A stretch of 64,000 bases of DNA from UBA4312 sp002394635 (GTDB lineage: Bacteria; Bacillota_I; Bacilli_A; Erysipelotrichales; Erysipelotrichaceae), in assembly GCA_946539765.1 (NCBI GenBank), contig CAMNHO010000006.1:60687-124686 (forward strand). Direction: 5' to 3'. The position numbers and the translations under genes are program-made. Below, piece after piece: positions 41,304-49,486 of the stretch. Under the pieces are notes generated by a model. That model was not told the DNA's origin, made no database searches, and worked only from the letters and a program-made list of their open reading frames with translations. Position 1 is the first letter of the stretch. Each line of letters opens with the position of its first letter.

Positions 41304-42513
41304 ATTATTAGCACCGGCCGGTAATCTTGAAAAAGCGAAGATTGCAATTCTGTATGGAGCTGATGCCGTATACATCGGAGGAAAGCAGTTTTCTCTGCGT
41401 AGCCGTGCAAGCAATTTTACATTAGAGGATATTCGTGAGCTTGTGCAGTTTGCTAATGAACATCATGCACATGTTCATGTTACGGTCAATATGCTGCCTC
41501 ATCCGGATGATCTGGAAGGACTGAAAGACTATTTGTTGGCGCTGGATGCAATAGAGGTTCATGCAATTATTGTAGCCAGTCCGGCAATTATGCGGATGGC
41601 CAAACAACTTGGGTGTTGTTTTGAAGTGCATGTATCAACACAGCATTCTACTACCAATGCACAGGCAGTGTCATTCTGGAAAAAACAAGGCATGGATCGA
41701 GTGGTATTGGCCAGAGAATGCGGTCTTGAACAAATTCGCGATATTTGTGAACAAAAAATATTACCAATAGAGGTATTTATCCATGGGGGCATGTGTATCT
41801 CTTATTCCGGGCGCTGCGTGTTATCTAATCACATGACTTTAAGAGACGCAAACCGTGGTGGATGTGCCCAGAGTTGCCGATGGAAATACCATTTGATGGA
41901 GAATAATAAAGAAATCAGTATTCCAAAAAATCTGTTTTCCATGTCCAGTAAGGATCTGCAGGCTGTCCCTTTTATACAAGACTTCATCAAGATGGGGGTA
42001 GCTTCTTTAAAGATAGAAGGAAGAATGAAATCAGCTTATTATCTGGCGACCGTTGTTTCCAGCTATCGCCATTTGATTGACTGGATCTATGAACATGGTG
42101 ATGTGTCTGATGACATTATACAAAGGGTACAAAATGAGATTGCCAAAGCAGAGAATCGTCCAACCGGCCCGGGATTTTATCGAGGAATGCCAGATGAAAA
42201 GGTACAATTATACCAAGATCACGATGAAATTGTTACACAAGAGTATGTGGCTTTTGTGTTAGAATATAATGCGGAAGATAAAAAGGCCTTATTACAGGTC
42301 AAAAATAAATTCTTCCCGAATACACAGGTTGAAATATTCGGTCCACATATAAAAAGTACGCCTTTTCAAATTGGTTCCATATTTGATTTGGACGGAAATC
42401 GACTGGATGTTTGCAACAAACCGATGCAGATCGTACAAACAATATGGGATGGTCCGATTGAAAAAAATGCAATGATTAGAAAAAGAGGAGAGAGTATCAA
42501 TGAGATTAAGTAA
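41290..42513 (+). CDS. trhP2: U32-family tRNA hydroxylation protein (TrhP2/YrrO-like)
   Basis: A 407-residue U32 protein. It begins ELLAPAGNLEKAKIAILYGADAVYIGGKQFSLR. The U32 signature EVFIHGGMCISYSGRCVLSNHM and RGGCAQSCRWKY follow, with four conserved Cys that hold an Fe-S cluster in relatives. The family is annotated as peptidase, but TrhP enzymes modify tRNA wobble uridine using prephenate. It overlaps both neighbours by 14 bases and is cotranslated with the first U32 gene and probably proS. Confidence 0.88.
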   Translation: MKKIELLAPAGNLEKAKIAILYGADAVYIGGKQFSLRSRASNFTLEDIRELVQFANEHHAHVHVTVNMLPHPDDLEGLKDYLLALDAIEVHAIIVASPAIMRMAKQLGCCFEVHVSTQHSTTNAQAVSFWKKQGMDRVVLARECGLEQIRDICEQKILPIEVFIHGGMCISYSGRCVLSNHMTLRDANRGGCAQSCRWKYHLMENNKEISIPKNLFSMSSKDLQAVPFIQDFIKMGVASLKIEGRMKSAYYLATVVSSYRHLIDWIYEHGDVSDDIIQRVQNEIAKAENRPTGPGFYRGMPDEKVQLYQDHDEIVTQEYVAFVLEYNAEDKKALLQVKNKFFPNTQVEIFGPHIKSTPFQIGSIFDLDGNRLDVCNKPMQIVQTIWDGPIEKNAMIRKRGESINEIK

Positions 42514-44191
42514 GAGTTTCTTTTACACATTACGAGAAAATGCCAAAGACGAAGACAGTGTATCCAGCAATCTGCTGGTTCGTGCCGGAATGATCAAAAA
42601 AAGCAGTACTGGTATGTACATGATCATGCCAATGGGCAAGCGAGTGTTGGCAAATATAGAAAACATCATTCGTCAGGAAATGAACGCAAAGGGGGCCCAG
42701 GAATTATTGATGCCGGCTTTGATACCGGAAGATGTATATATTCAATCTGGACGTAGAGCTGCTTTTGGATCAAATATGTTTTCTTTAAAGGATCGTTATG
42801 GGAAATCATATGTACTAGGACCTACACATGAAGAGCTCTTTGCGGTAGCTGCCAGTATGGATGGGCGCAGTTATAAAGATTTTCCATACAACTTATATCA
42901 AATTCAGACAAAATATCGTGATGAAACGCGTCCGCGTTATGGCTTGATCCGTGTTCGGGAATTTATCATGAAGGATGCGTACACGTTTGATATTGATCAG
43001 CAAGGACTAGATGTCCAGTATGATCTGATGTATGATGCATATTGTCGCATATTTGATCGTTTACAGCTGGATTATAAAATTGTAAAAGCAGATACCGGAG
43101 CTATGGGTGGACTACTGTCTGAAGAATACCAGGCGATTTCTTCTATCGGAGAAGATATTGTTGTCGGTTGTGAAGGCTGTGATTATTCAAGTAATCTGGA
43201 AATTACAGAAGTCATGGATATCATGGAACCCTCCGATGAACCGAAGAAAGAAATCCATTTATGTGAAACACCGGATGCAAAAACGATTGAAGAAGTTGCG
43301 GCTTTCTTCGGAAAAGAACCAAAGGATTTCGTTAAAACATTGCTGTATAACGTAGATGGAAAAATCATTGCATTCTGTATTCCCGGAGATCGTGAATTAA
43401 ATGAAACGAAGGCATTAAAACTTTTAAACGCAAATGAAATGGAACTGGCTGCATTTGAAGATGTGGAAAGAGTCACGCATGCACGTGTAGGATTTGCCGG
43501 TCCAATTGGTATTGATTGCCCGGTATACATGGATCGTCAGATTTTGAAAATGAAAAATTTTATCGTTGGAGCCAACAAAAGTGACCATCACTATGAAAAT
43601 GTAAATATAGATGATTTTAAGCCAGAAGCAGTTGCGGATCTAACGCAGGTAAAAGAAGGAGATATCTGTCCGGTCTGCGGAAAAAAACTGACATTCCAGC
43701 ACGGTATAGAAGTAGGAAATCTGTTCAAGCTGGGAACCAAATATGCAGAATCCATGAATCTGTTCTACATGGATGCCAATAACCAGCTGCAACCGGTGTG
43801 GATGGGAAGCTATGGTATTGGCCTGGAACGATGCATGGCTGCAGTGGCCGAACAACATAATGACGATAAGGGGTTGATTTGGCCAGCAGAAATTGCACCA
43901 TATCGTTTAGGTATCGTAATGATCAGCGATAAGGACGAGCAGCAAAAAGAACAAGCAGAAGCTTTATATGAATATTGTTTATCAAAAGGATACGAGGTTC
44001 TTTTTGATGATCGTAAAGAAAGACCAGGGGTTAAATTTAAAGATATGGAACTGATTGGTATTCCTTATCGTATTACTGTAGGTCGTGGCATTAAGAACGG
44101 TATTGTGGAATGGACAGAAAGAGAAACTGGTGAAAAAACTGAGATTTCTCTGGATGAAATACGTGCAAAAATCGATGCTGTTTATGCTTGA
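42500..44191 (+). CDS. proS: Prolyl-tRNA synthetase, bacterial type with editing domain
   Basis: A class II synthetase of 563 residues. Motif 2 is RDETRPRYGLIRVREFIMKDAY and motif 3 is GSYGIGLERCMAAV. Between them is a YbaK-like insertion of about 180 residues (around 225-385) that edits mischarged Ala-tRNA. A C-terminal anticodon-binding domain follows. The ATG is preceded by GAGGAGAG and starts 14 bases inside the end of the U32 gene. No T-box leader is seen, so it probably shares the U32 promoter. A proline enzyme next to tRNA-modifying genes keeps the translation theme of the cluster. Confidence 0.97.
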   Translation: MRLSKSFFYTLRENAKDEDSVSSNLLVRAGMIKKSSTGMYMIMPMGKRVLANIENIIRQEMNAKGAQELLMPALIPEDVYIQSGRRAAFGSNMFSLKDRYGKSYVLGPTHEELFAVAASMDGRSYKDFPYNLYQIQTKYRDETRPRYGLIRVREFIMKDAYTFDIDQQGLDVQYDLMYDAYCRIFDRLQLDYKIVKADTGAMGGLLSEEYQAISSIGEDIVVGCEGCDYSSNLEITEVMDIMEPSDEPKKEIHLCETPDAKTIEEVAAFFGKEPKDFVKTLLYNVDGKIIAFCIPGDRELNETKALKLLNANEMELAAFEDVERVTHARVGFAGPIGIDCPVYMDRQILKMKNFIVGANKSDHHYENVNIDDFKPEAVADLTQVKEGDICPVCGKKLTFQHGIEVGNLFKLGTKYAESMNLFYMDANNQLQPVWMGSYGIGLERCMAAVAEQHNDDKGLIWPAEIAPYRLGIVMISDKDEQQKEQAEALYEYCLSKGYEVLFDDRKERPGVKFKDMELIGIPYRITVGRGIKNGIVEWTERETGEKTEISLDEIRAKIDAVYA

Positions 44192-44206
44192 TCAGATGTA
44201 TTGTAT

Positions 44207-44234
44207 TTGCACCTAATGAAGAAAGTGCTATATT
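44207..44234 (+). promoter_or_regulatory. Promoter of the Bax-inhibitor-like gene
   Basis: TTGCAC and TATATT are spaced by 16 bp, with an extended-10 TG (TGCTATATT). Confidence 0.55.
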
Positions 44235-44267
44235 TAAACTGAGGGATTTAGAAAGGATGATAAGTCT

Positions 44268-44951
44268 ATGAATGAAGGAAACTCCTATATTCAAAGTATA
44301 GTCAGACAATCTGTGAATACGGCTTATATATGGATGGGCTTAGGATTGTTAGTGACTGCCGTTGTTTCTATATTGATGTTTAGCAGCGGTCTGTATTTTC
44401 AAATTGCTTATCGTATGCCAGGACTGATGTTCTTTATGTTACTTGTTCAGCTGGGGCTTGCTATTGGTTTCGGTTTTGCGATGAATAGAGTAAGTGCTAC
44501 AACGCTGAAAGCTATGTTTTTATTATATGCAGTGACGATGGGAATAAACTTAACACCGATTGCTTATTCATATCGGCTTGGAACAATAGGTTTGGCTTTT
44601 ATGGTCAGCGCTGTTTATTTCTTTTGTCTGGTTCTGATTGGTAAAACAACGAAAAAAGACATGACAAATATCGGCATGATCTGCTTGGGCGGATTAATTG
44701 CGATGATCATAGCTTCAATCATTATGATGTTTACCGGTCACGGGGATTCTATTCTATTATCGATCATCGGTTTATTGTTATTTACAGGTATCACGGTATA
44801 CGATGTACAAAGAGCAGAACGTTATCTGACTACACCGAATGGATATATTGAAGCGGAAAAGATATCTATTTATATGGCCTTGCAGTTATATCTGGATTTT
44901 ATCAATATATTCCTGTATATTGTTCGTATTTTAGGAAATCGAAAAAATTAA
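44268..44951 (+). CDS. Bax-inhibitor-1 family membrane protein (YetJ/YccA-like)
   Basis: A 227-residue protein with seven hydrophobic segments. ISIYMALQLYLDFINIFLYIVRILG at the C-terminus and YDVQRAERYL before it are family signatures, carrying the acidic residues that gate a Ca2+ leak in the Bacillus homologue YetJ. The physiological role in bacteria is unsettled: Ca2+ leak, or modulation of FtsH-type proteolysis. It has its own promoter and a strong terminator and is not linked to proS by function. Confidence 0.9.
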   Translation: MNEGNSYIQSIVRQSVNTAYIWMGLGLLVTAVVSILMFSSGLYFQIAYRMPGLMFFMLLVQLGLAIGFGFAMNRVSATTLKAMFLLYAVTMGINLTPIAYSYRLGTIGLAFMVSAVYFFCLVLIGKTTKKDMTNIGMICLGGLIAMIIASIIMMFTGHGDSILLSIIGLLLFTGITVYDVQRAERYLTTPNGYIEAEKISIYMALQLYLDFINIFLYIVRILGNRKN

Positions 44952-44956
44952 TGAAG

Positions 44957-44981
44957 AAAGACCTGTAACAGGTCTTTTTTA
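44957..44981 (+). terminator. Terminator of the Bax-inhibitor-like gene
   Basis: AAAGACCTG pairs with CAGGTCTTT around TAA, followed by T-run. Confidence 0.9.
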
Positions 44982-44991
44982 AGTGTTGCGC

Positions 44992-45020
44992 GTGACAGTT
45001 TAAAACAAATCATGTACAAT
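44992..45020 (+). promoter_or_regulatory. Promoter of the ArsP_2-like permease gene
   Basis: GTGACA and TACAAT are spaced by 17 bp; the transcript starts near 45027. Confidence 0.6.
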
Positions 45021-45047
45021 ACCATTTGTTGAAAAGAGGTGGAGCAT

Positions 45048-45920
45048 TTGTTTATCGACATTTTAAAAGATTGTATAAATGATACGATTTCCATGCTGCC
45101 TCTGCTATTTATTACTTACTGTTTCATAGAAGTACTTGAACGAAGACAAAGTGATGATGACCGACTTTTTTTCGCCTTACAGAAGGCTGGACCGTTGGTA
45201 GGCGCACTTGTTGGTTTGATTCCTCAATGTGGGTTCAGTGTACTGGCAGCTATGTTGTTCATTCAAAGAAATATCTCACTGGGAACATTGATTGCTGTTA
45301 TGGTAGCGACCAGTGATGAAGCAATACCGATCTTGATCAGTAATCCGGATTTATACAACGTGCTGATTTTCGTTCTGGTATTTAAATTTATTGTAGGTGT
45401 GATAGCTGGTTATGCAGTTGATCGTATCTTTGAAAGAAAACAAAAAATTATCTTGTTTGAAGATATGGAAGAGGAAGAATACGATGAGCAGGAACAGGAG
45501 TCAGGCGGCCAGTGCTCGTGCTGTTATCCACAATATCCGATTCCGCTCAGTGCGCTGATCCGTTCATTAAAAATATACGGTTTTTTGTTTGTGACTAGCT
45601 TTGTCTTGACATTCCTGATTGAAGTTGCCGGGCAGGATTTCTTAAGAACGGTGCTTTTAAATAATTCTGTGTTCCAACCGGTGTTGGCTACATTGATCGG
45701 ATTTATTCCAAATTGTGCTGCAACGGTTATATTAGCAGAGCTGTTTGCATCCGGATCTTTATCATTAGGAAGTCTATTTGCAGGTCTGGTATCGAATTCG
45801 GGCCTGGCCATGCTAATGCTCATCCGGTATGAAGAAAACCGGAAAAAACTTGGCAAGGTTATACTGATACTAAGCATTGTTGCCATTTTTTCCGGTATAT
45901 TGATCCAATTCTTGATTTAA
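45048..45920 (+). CDS. ArsP_2/DUF2899-type membrane permease, putative metal exporter
   Basis: A 290-residue, multi-span membrane protein built from two similar halves: GLIPQCGFSVLAAMLF with SLGTLIAV, and GFIPNCAATVILAELF with SLGSLFAG. Between them lies a cytosolic loop that is strongly acidic and then Cys-rich (EEEEYDEQEQ and CSCCYPQ), a likely metal-binding element. The family is annotated as a putative manganese or heavy-metal transporter; the substrate here is unknown. I prefer a TTG start at 45048 (MFIDILKDC), 6 bases after GAGGTGG; a GTG at 45039 falls within that site. Its end is 7 bases from the convergent SpoU gene with no hairpin between. Confidence 0.8.
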   Translation: MFIDILKDCINDTISMLPLLFITYCFIEVLERRQSDDDRLFFALQKAGPLVGALVGLIPQCGFSVLAAMLFIQRNISLGTLIAVMVATSDEAIPILISNPDLYNVLIFVLVFKFIVGVIAGYAVDRIFERKQKIILFEDMEEEEYDEQEQESGGQCSCCYPQYPIPLSALIRSLKIYGFLFVTSFVLTFLIEVAGQDFLRTVLLNNSVFQPVLATLIGFIPNCAATVILAELFASGSLSLGSLFAGLVSNSGLAMLMLIRYEENRKKLGKVILILSIVAIFSGILIQFLI

Positions 45921-45927
45921 AGGAATA

Positions 45928-46641
45928 TCAGGATTTCTGTCGCAAAATTTCAAAACCGATGACTGCACAGGCACTTGGGGTATCTAAAGCATTTCGAAAT
46001 GGTCGCCCATAAGGAATAAATAAATTCTGATGGGATGCCTGGAGGATCGTTTTATTCAATCCTCGCAGGGCTCCGCCTACAGCGATGCAGAATCGTTCAG
46101 GAAACATATAATTATATATATTTTCAGCATCTTTTCGATAAGCGCAAATCAATGGGATTTGTGCTTTTTTTAAAGAGATGACAAGATCCTGTTCATTCTC
46201 AATAAAGAAGATATCCATTCTTTCATATGCTCCGGCGCTCGCTTTTAAAATGATTTCTTCACTATTGGACCAGTCTCTTTTTGGAAGGATCAATGCTTCG
46301 CAGCCAGATGCATACAGATTTCTGCAGACGCTTCCGAGATTATACGGATCTTCTACCCCATCAACATATGCATAATATTTTCCATCCAAAAGAGGGATAG
46401 ATGGGTTATCTCTCAATCCGGCTTTCAATGCGATACCACCATGCCTGGTGTGGTGGCACAATTCGTCCAGCTGCGAGCGTTCTACAAAGAAAATGGGAAT
46501 ATCTTTGGACTTTGCCAAATGGATAGTATAGGAAATATCTTTGGAGCGTTTTTTAGGATCTACGTATAAATCGAAAATTTGCCGTCGATCGGATTCTAAA
46601 ACGGATTTACAGGAAATAGTACCGTCAAATATTTTTTTCAT
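45928..46641 (-). CDS. TrmH-family (SpoU) RNA methyltransferase, second paralogue
   Basis: A 237-residue SpoU methylase with an N-terminal substrate-binding region (DGTISCKSVLESDRRQIFDLYVD). YVDGVEDPYNLGSVCRNLYASGCEALIL is motif 1, VGGALRGLNKTIL motif 2 and IPYGRPFRNALDTPSACAVIGFEIL motif 3. Motifs 2 and 3 (GGALRG, GRPFRNAL) differ from those of the rlmB-like gene at 14.3 kb, so it probably has a different rRNA or tRNA target. The TATAAT that drives it ends 6 bases before the ATG and no ribosome site is present, so the transcript looks leaderless. Confidence 0.85.
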   Translation of the reverse strand: MKKIFDGTISCKSVLESDRRQIFDLYVDPKKRSKDISYTIHLAKSKDIPIFFVERSQLDELCHHTRHGGIALKAGLRDNPSIPLLDGKYYAYVDGVEDPYNLGSVCRNLYASGCEALILPKRDWSNSEEIILKASAGAYERMDIFFIENEQDLVISLKKAQIPLICAYRKDAENIYNYMFPERFCIAVGGALRGLNKTILQASHQNLFIPYGRPFRNALDTPSACAVIGFEILRQKS

Positions 46642-46647
46642 AAAATT

Positions 46648-46677
46648 ATTATAACCATTTTGATATTAAAGTCTCAA
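46648..46677 (-). promoter_or_regulatory. Promoter of the SpoU gene, abutting the start codon
   Basis: On the minus strand TTGAGA and TATAAT are spaced by 18 bp. TATAAT ends 6 bases before the ATG, so transcription should start at the ATG. The promoter overlaps the divergent AI-2E promoter. Confidence 0.6.
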
Positions 46678-46687
46678 GTGTTAAAAT
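46660..46687 (+). promoter_or_regulatory. Promoter of the AI-2E-family gene
   Basis: TTGATA and TAAAAT are spaced by 16 bp and overlap the minus-strand SpoU promoter, so the two may exclude each other. Confidence 0.5.
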
Positions 46688-46709
46688 ACTTACGAAAAGG
46701 GGGGACGTT

Positions 46710-47846
46710 ATGCATATAAAGTTTGACACTGAGATGATCAAAAAAATTACGGTGTATGCAACATCGTTGATATTAGCTATCTTAGTCGGATTGTTCTTAT
46801 TTCATTTTGGATCTTTTCGGGAGTATTTTCGAAGATTTGCCGAAATCTGTGTTCCGTTTGTGGTTGGTTTCGGTATTGCGTTTATATTACGTAAACCGGT
46901 GGAATTTTTCGAAACAAATCTTTTTAAATCATTTAAGCGTAAAAGGTTATTTGCGACATTGTTAGCATTTGTAATCTTTATTCTTTGTATTGTTTTCATG
47001 TTTTTGATGATTGTCCCGCAGATTCTTGATTCCATAGGACAGTTTATGAAAAACTATTCTGCGTATGTTACAAACCTGGGTGTATATTTTGATCGTATTG
47101 AGCAAATGTTCAATCTTTCCATCCCTTCTATTCGTAATGCTTTTTCGGATGAGAGATTATCACAGTTTATTTCGAAACAAGCAATGGTTATCGCTAATTA
47201 CTCACTAGCTGCTGTACGCTTTGTCTTCAATTTTATTTTAACGACAATTTCAGCTTTTTATATGATGCTGGACAAAGAAAATCTGACTCGCATTTGTAAA
47301 AAGCTAGTATATTCATTCTTTTCCATTTCCGTAGCAAGACACTGTACGATACTAGTACATAATGCAAAAGATATTTTTGATCGCTTTATATTAGGAAGCC
47401 TGATTGATTCAGGCATTATCGGTTTTGTGACTTTTATCGGTGTATCGGTTCTGGAGATTCCCTATGCACCAGCTATTGCCTTTGTGATTGGTGTTACGAA
47501 TCTGATCCCAGTGTTTGGACCTTTTTTGGGAGGCATTCCTGTCATTCTGCTGCTTTTGCTGGTTCGGCCTTTGTATGCTCTGGAATTTTTGATTTTTATT
47601 GTAATCCTGCAGCAAGTCGATGGTAATATTTTAAAACCAATCGTTTTGGGGGATCAACTGGGCCTGTCAGGTTTTTGGATTTTATTCTCTGTTACAATTG
47701 GCGGTGGTATCGCAGGGGTTGCCGGTATGTTTTTAGGCGTTCCTATTTTTGCACTGATTTACCATACAATACGGGATGTAGCGAATATGCGTTTAAAGGA
47801 AAAGAAAATTGACCTGGATGAGGAGATAATCGGACAGATCGAATGA
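46710..47846 (+). CDS. AI-2E family transporter (PF01594)
   Basis: A 378-residue membrane protein with about seven to eight segments and a soluble amphipathic region in the middle. FVVGFGIAFILRKPVEFFE is the conserved N-terminal motif. GVTNLIPVFGPFLGGIPVILLLL and QQVDGNILKPIVLGDQLGLSGFWILFSVTIGGGIAG are diagnostic of the family. Members have been tied to AI-2 export or, more recently, to Na+/H+ exchange, so the substrate is uncertain. AAAAGGGGGG is its ribosome site. Confidence 0.9.
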   Translation: MHIKFDTEMIKKITVYATSLILAILVGLFLFHFGSFREYFRRFAEICVPFVVGFGIAFILRKPVEFFETNLFKSFKRKRLFATLLAFVIFILCIVFMFLMIVPQILDSIGQFMKNYSAYVTNLGVYFDRIEQMFNLSIPSIRNAFSDERLSQFISKQAMVIANYSLAAVRFVFNFILTTISAFYMMLDKENLTRICKKLVYSFFSISVARHCTILVHNAKDIFDRFILGSLIDSGIIGFVTFIGVSVLEIPYAPAIAFVIGVTNLIPVFGPFLGGIPVILLLLLVRPLYALEFLIFIVILQQVDGNILKPIVLGDQLGLSGFWILFSVTIGGGIAGVAGMFLGVPIFALIYHTIRDVANMRLKEKKIDLDEEIIGQIE

Positions 47847-47859
47847 TCTGTCTTTTTTT
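47833..47859 (+). terminator. Terminator of the AI-2E gene
   Basis: GACAGATC pairs with GATCTGTC around GAAT, with the stop codon at the loop, followed by a T7 run. Confidence 0.9.
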
Positions 47860-47865
47860 AGACAA

Positions 47866-47889
47866 AATAAAAAAACCCTTTGCAGGGTT
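47866..47889 (-). terminator. Terminator of the tRNA operon
   Basis: On the minus strand AACCCT pairs with AGGGTT around GCAA, followed by T7. It lies 9 bases after the tRNA-Leu CCA end. Confidence 0.8.
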
Positions 47890-47898
47890 ACTTTCAGA

Positions 47899-47986
47899 TG
47901 GTGGGGACGGTGGGACTTGAACCCACACGGGATTATCTCCCAACGGATTTTAAGTCCGTTGCGTCTGCCTATTTCGCCACGACCCC
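47899..47986 (-). tRNA. tRNA-Leu (anticodon TAA)
   Basis: The minus strand folds into a class II tRNA: anticodon stem ACGGA/TCCGT around CTTAAAA, a long variable arm (GGGA/TCCC), T arm GTGGG-TTCAAGT-CCCAC and an encoded CCA. The acceptor stem has a U-U mismatch at pair 5-68; all other pairs hold. Confidence 0.95.
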
Positions 47987-47993
47987 ATTGTGA

Positions 47994-48068
47994 TGGAGGT
48001 TCCGATCGGATTCGAACCGATGATCACAGAGTTGCAGTCTATTGCCTTAGCCACTTGGCTACGGAACC
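47994..48068 (-). tRNA. tRNA-Cys (anticodon GCA)
   Basis: The minus strand gives GGTTCCG/CGGAACC acceptor stem, discriminator U, anticodon loop CTGCAAC, T loop TTCGAAT and an encoded CCA. It lies 7 bases upstream of tRNA-Leu, in the same transcript. Confidence 0.96.
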
Positions 48069-48080
48069 AATTGCTTATTC

Positions 48081-48109
48081 ATTATACATAAAAAGTTTTT
48101 CATTTGCAA
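48081..48109 (-). promoter_or_regulatory. Promoter of the tRNA-Cys/tRNA-Leu operon
   Basis: On the minus strand TTGCAA and TATAAT are spaced by 17 bp, about 12 bases before tRNA-Cys. Confidence 0.8.
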
Positions 48110-48151
48110 ATTTTTTTTGTATATAGTGATACATAAGAGAAACTGATAATG

Positions 48152-48160
48152 TGGTATACT
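48152..48160 (+). promoter_or_regulatory. Extended -10 promoter of the hydrolase cluster
   Basis: TGGTATACT, 27 bases before the ATG at 48188, without a clear -35. Confidence 0.5.
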
Positions 48161-48187
48161 TATTTATAACAAAAAAGCGAGGTTACA

Positions 48188-48937
48188 ATGAATATACATG
48201 AATATGGTACAGGCAATGAAAATACAATCGTATTGCTGCATCCTTCTTTGGTTAAATGGGATTATTTTGAATACGTGATCCCCTTACTGGAAACGAGGTA
48301 TCATCTGGTAATTCCAGCCTTACCGGGATATGATCCGGAATCAAGGGAAGATTTCAGCTGCATCGAAGTCATTGCGAAAGAGCTATCCCAATGGCTTTTG
48401 AAGCATAACTGTAAGAATGTTCATGCTGTTTATGGCTGTTCTATGGGTGGTTCTATTGCTTTACGTATGGTGATTGACCACGATGTATCGATCGGACATT
48501 GTATTCTTGATGGTGGGATTACCCCTTATGCATATCCATGGATCATCACCCGATGTATTGCGATAAAAGATTTTTTATTAATGGTTATCGGAAAGAAAGG
48601 CGGGCTTCAGCTTCTGCAGAAAGTATTTTCCATGGATGAATACAGTGAAGAAGATTTGCAGTATATGGCGGATGTGTTCGCGCATACGACATATAGAACG
48701 ATGTGGCGCACCTTTGATTCCAGTAATAATTATTTTGTACCTGGTAAGATGAAAAATCCCGATGCCAAGATCCATTACTGGTATGGACAAAAAGAAAAGA
48801 AAGAACGAAGGCGTGATCTTCGTTATATAGAAGCCTTTTTTCCAAATACAGAATTTGTTGAGATAGAAGAGCTGGGACATGGAGGGCTTGTATTAAAAAG
48901 ACCGGCATTGTTTGCTCAAATGATAGAATCATTATAA
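48188..48937 (+). CDS. Alpha/beta-hydrolase
   Basis: A 249-residue cytoplasmic hydrolase. VLLHPSLVKWDYFEYVIP holds the oxyanion region, YGCSMGGSIALRMV the nucleophile Ser near residue 91, and LGHGGLVLKRP the catalytic His near residue 235. The cap region has hydrophobic helices, which suggests a lipid or ester substrate, but none can be named. A ribosome site, GCGAGG, lies before the ATG. It is followed by two small membrane-protein genes and a YbjQ-type gene in the same direction. Confidence 0.85.
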   Translation: MNIHEYGTGNENTIVLLHPSLVKWDYFEYVIPLLETRYHLVIPALPGYDPESREDFSCIEVIAKELSQWLLKHNCKNVHAVYGCSMGGSIALRMVIDHDVSIGHCILDGGITPYAYPWIITRCIAIKDFLLMVIGKKGGLQLLQKVFSMDEYSEEDLQYMADVFAHTTYRTMWRTFDSSNNYFVPGKMKNPDAKIHYWYGQKEKKERRRDLRYIEAFFPNTEFVEIEELGHGGLVLKRPALFAQMIESL

Positions 48938-49011
48938 TTCAGGCAGCGGATCCTGTTGAGGACAGAATAATGGATGTGTTGATCATTCGATAAGAAATAT
49001 GGATATACGGA

Positions 49012-49272
49012 ATGGGTATGAGTGCGTTAAAAAAATATGGAATATTGACTTCGGTTCTGCATTTTTGTTTCACAGTGGCAGGTATCTGTTTATTATCTGA
49101 CCATGTAAGATCGGATATTGATTATCTGACTTTTGCGTTGATGATCATATTAGGGAATCTTGTCATTGAATGGATCCTTCGAAGTATTTTTTTGAAGGAT
49201 TATTATGGAAAAAGAAGCAGGAATGCTTTAAGAAAGTATAACAGAAAGAAGTGGGATGATGAATCACATTAA
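49012..49272 (+). CDS. Small membrane protein, unknown function (86 residues)
   Basis: Two hydrophobic segments (GILTSVLHFCFTVAGICLL and LTFALMIILGNLVIEWILR) are followed by a basic, hydrophilic tail. The frame could also start at 49018 (MSALKK). The ribosome site is poor. It overlaps the next gene by 17 bases. I do not recognise the family. Its real status is supported by the hydrophobicity pattern and by the overlap with a similar small gene. It may assemble with that gene product. Confidence 0.6.
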   Translation: MGMSALKKYGILTSVLHFCFTVAGICLLSDHVRSDIDYLTFALMIILGNLVIEWILRSIFLKDYYGKRSRNALRKYNRKKWDDESH

Positions 49273-49486
49273 AAAGATGGTAGCGCCCGTTTTGATTGCC
49301 TTCTTTTTTATCTTGTATTGCGTGGGTCTTGCCTTTTTGGCTATATGGCTTCCACAGGAGCTGTTAGTCATTCGGGTGATATATGGTATCATTGGAATAG
49401 GACTGGTAATCGGAATGCTGGTTACGCTGTCTCAGCGGATCAAGGAGATCCTAGAAGGAGAAGAAGATGATCTTAGTAACTACTGA
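49256..49486 (+). CDS. Small membrane protein, unknown function (76 residues)
   Basis: Two membrane segments (APVLIAFFFILYCVGLAFLAI and VIRVIYGIIGIGLVIGMLV) are followed by a charged C-terminus, ending EGEEDDLSNY. It starts ATGATG within the preceding gene and ends 20 bases inside the YbjQ-type gene. The chain of overlaps points to one polycistronic unit. No family is recognised; a membrane anchor or small subunit is possible. Confidence 0.65.
   Translation: MMNHIKKMVAPVLIAFFFILYCVGLAFLAIWLPQELLVIRVIYGIIGIGLVIGMLVTLSQRIKEILEGEEDDLSNY

Noticed and set aside
47917..48126. Plus-strand frame of 69 codons over the tRNA genes
   Set aside because: It lies antisense to two well-folded tRNAs, so the openness is accidental.
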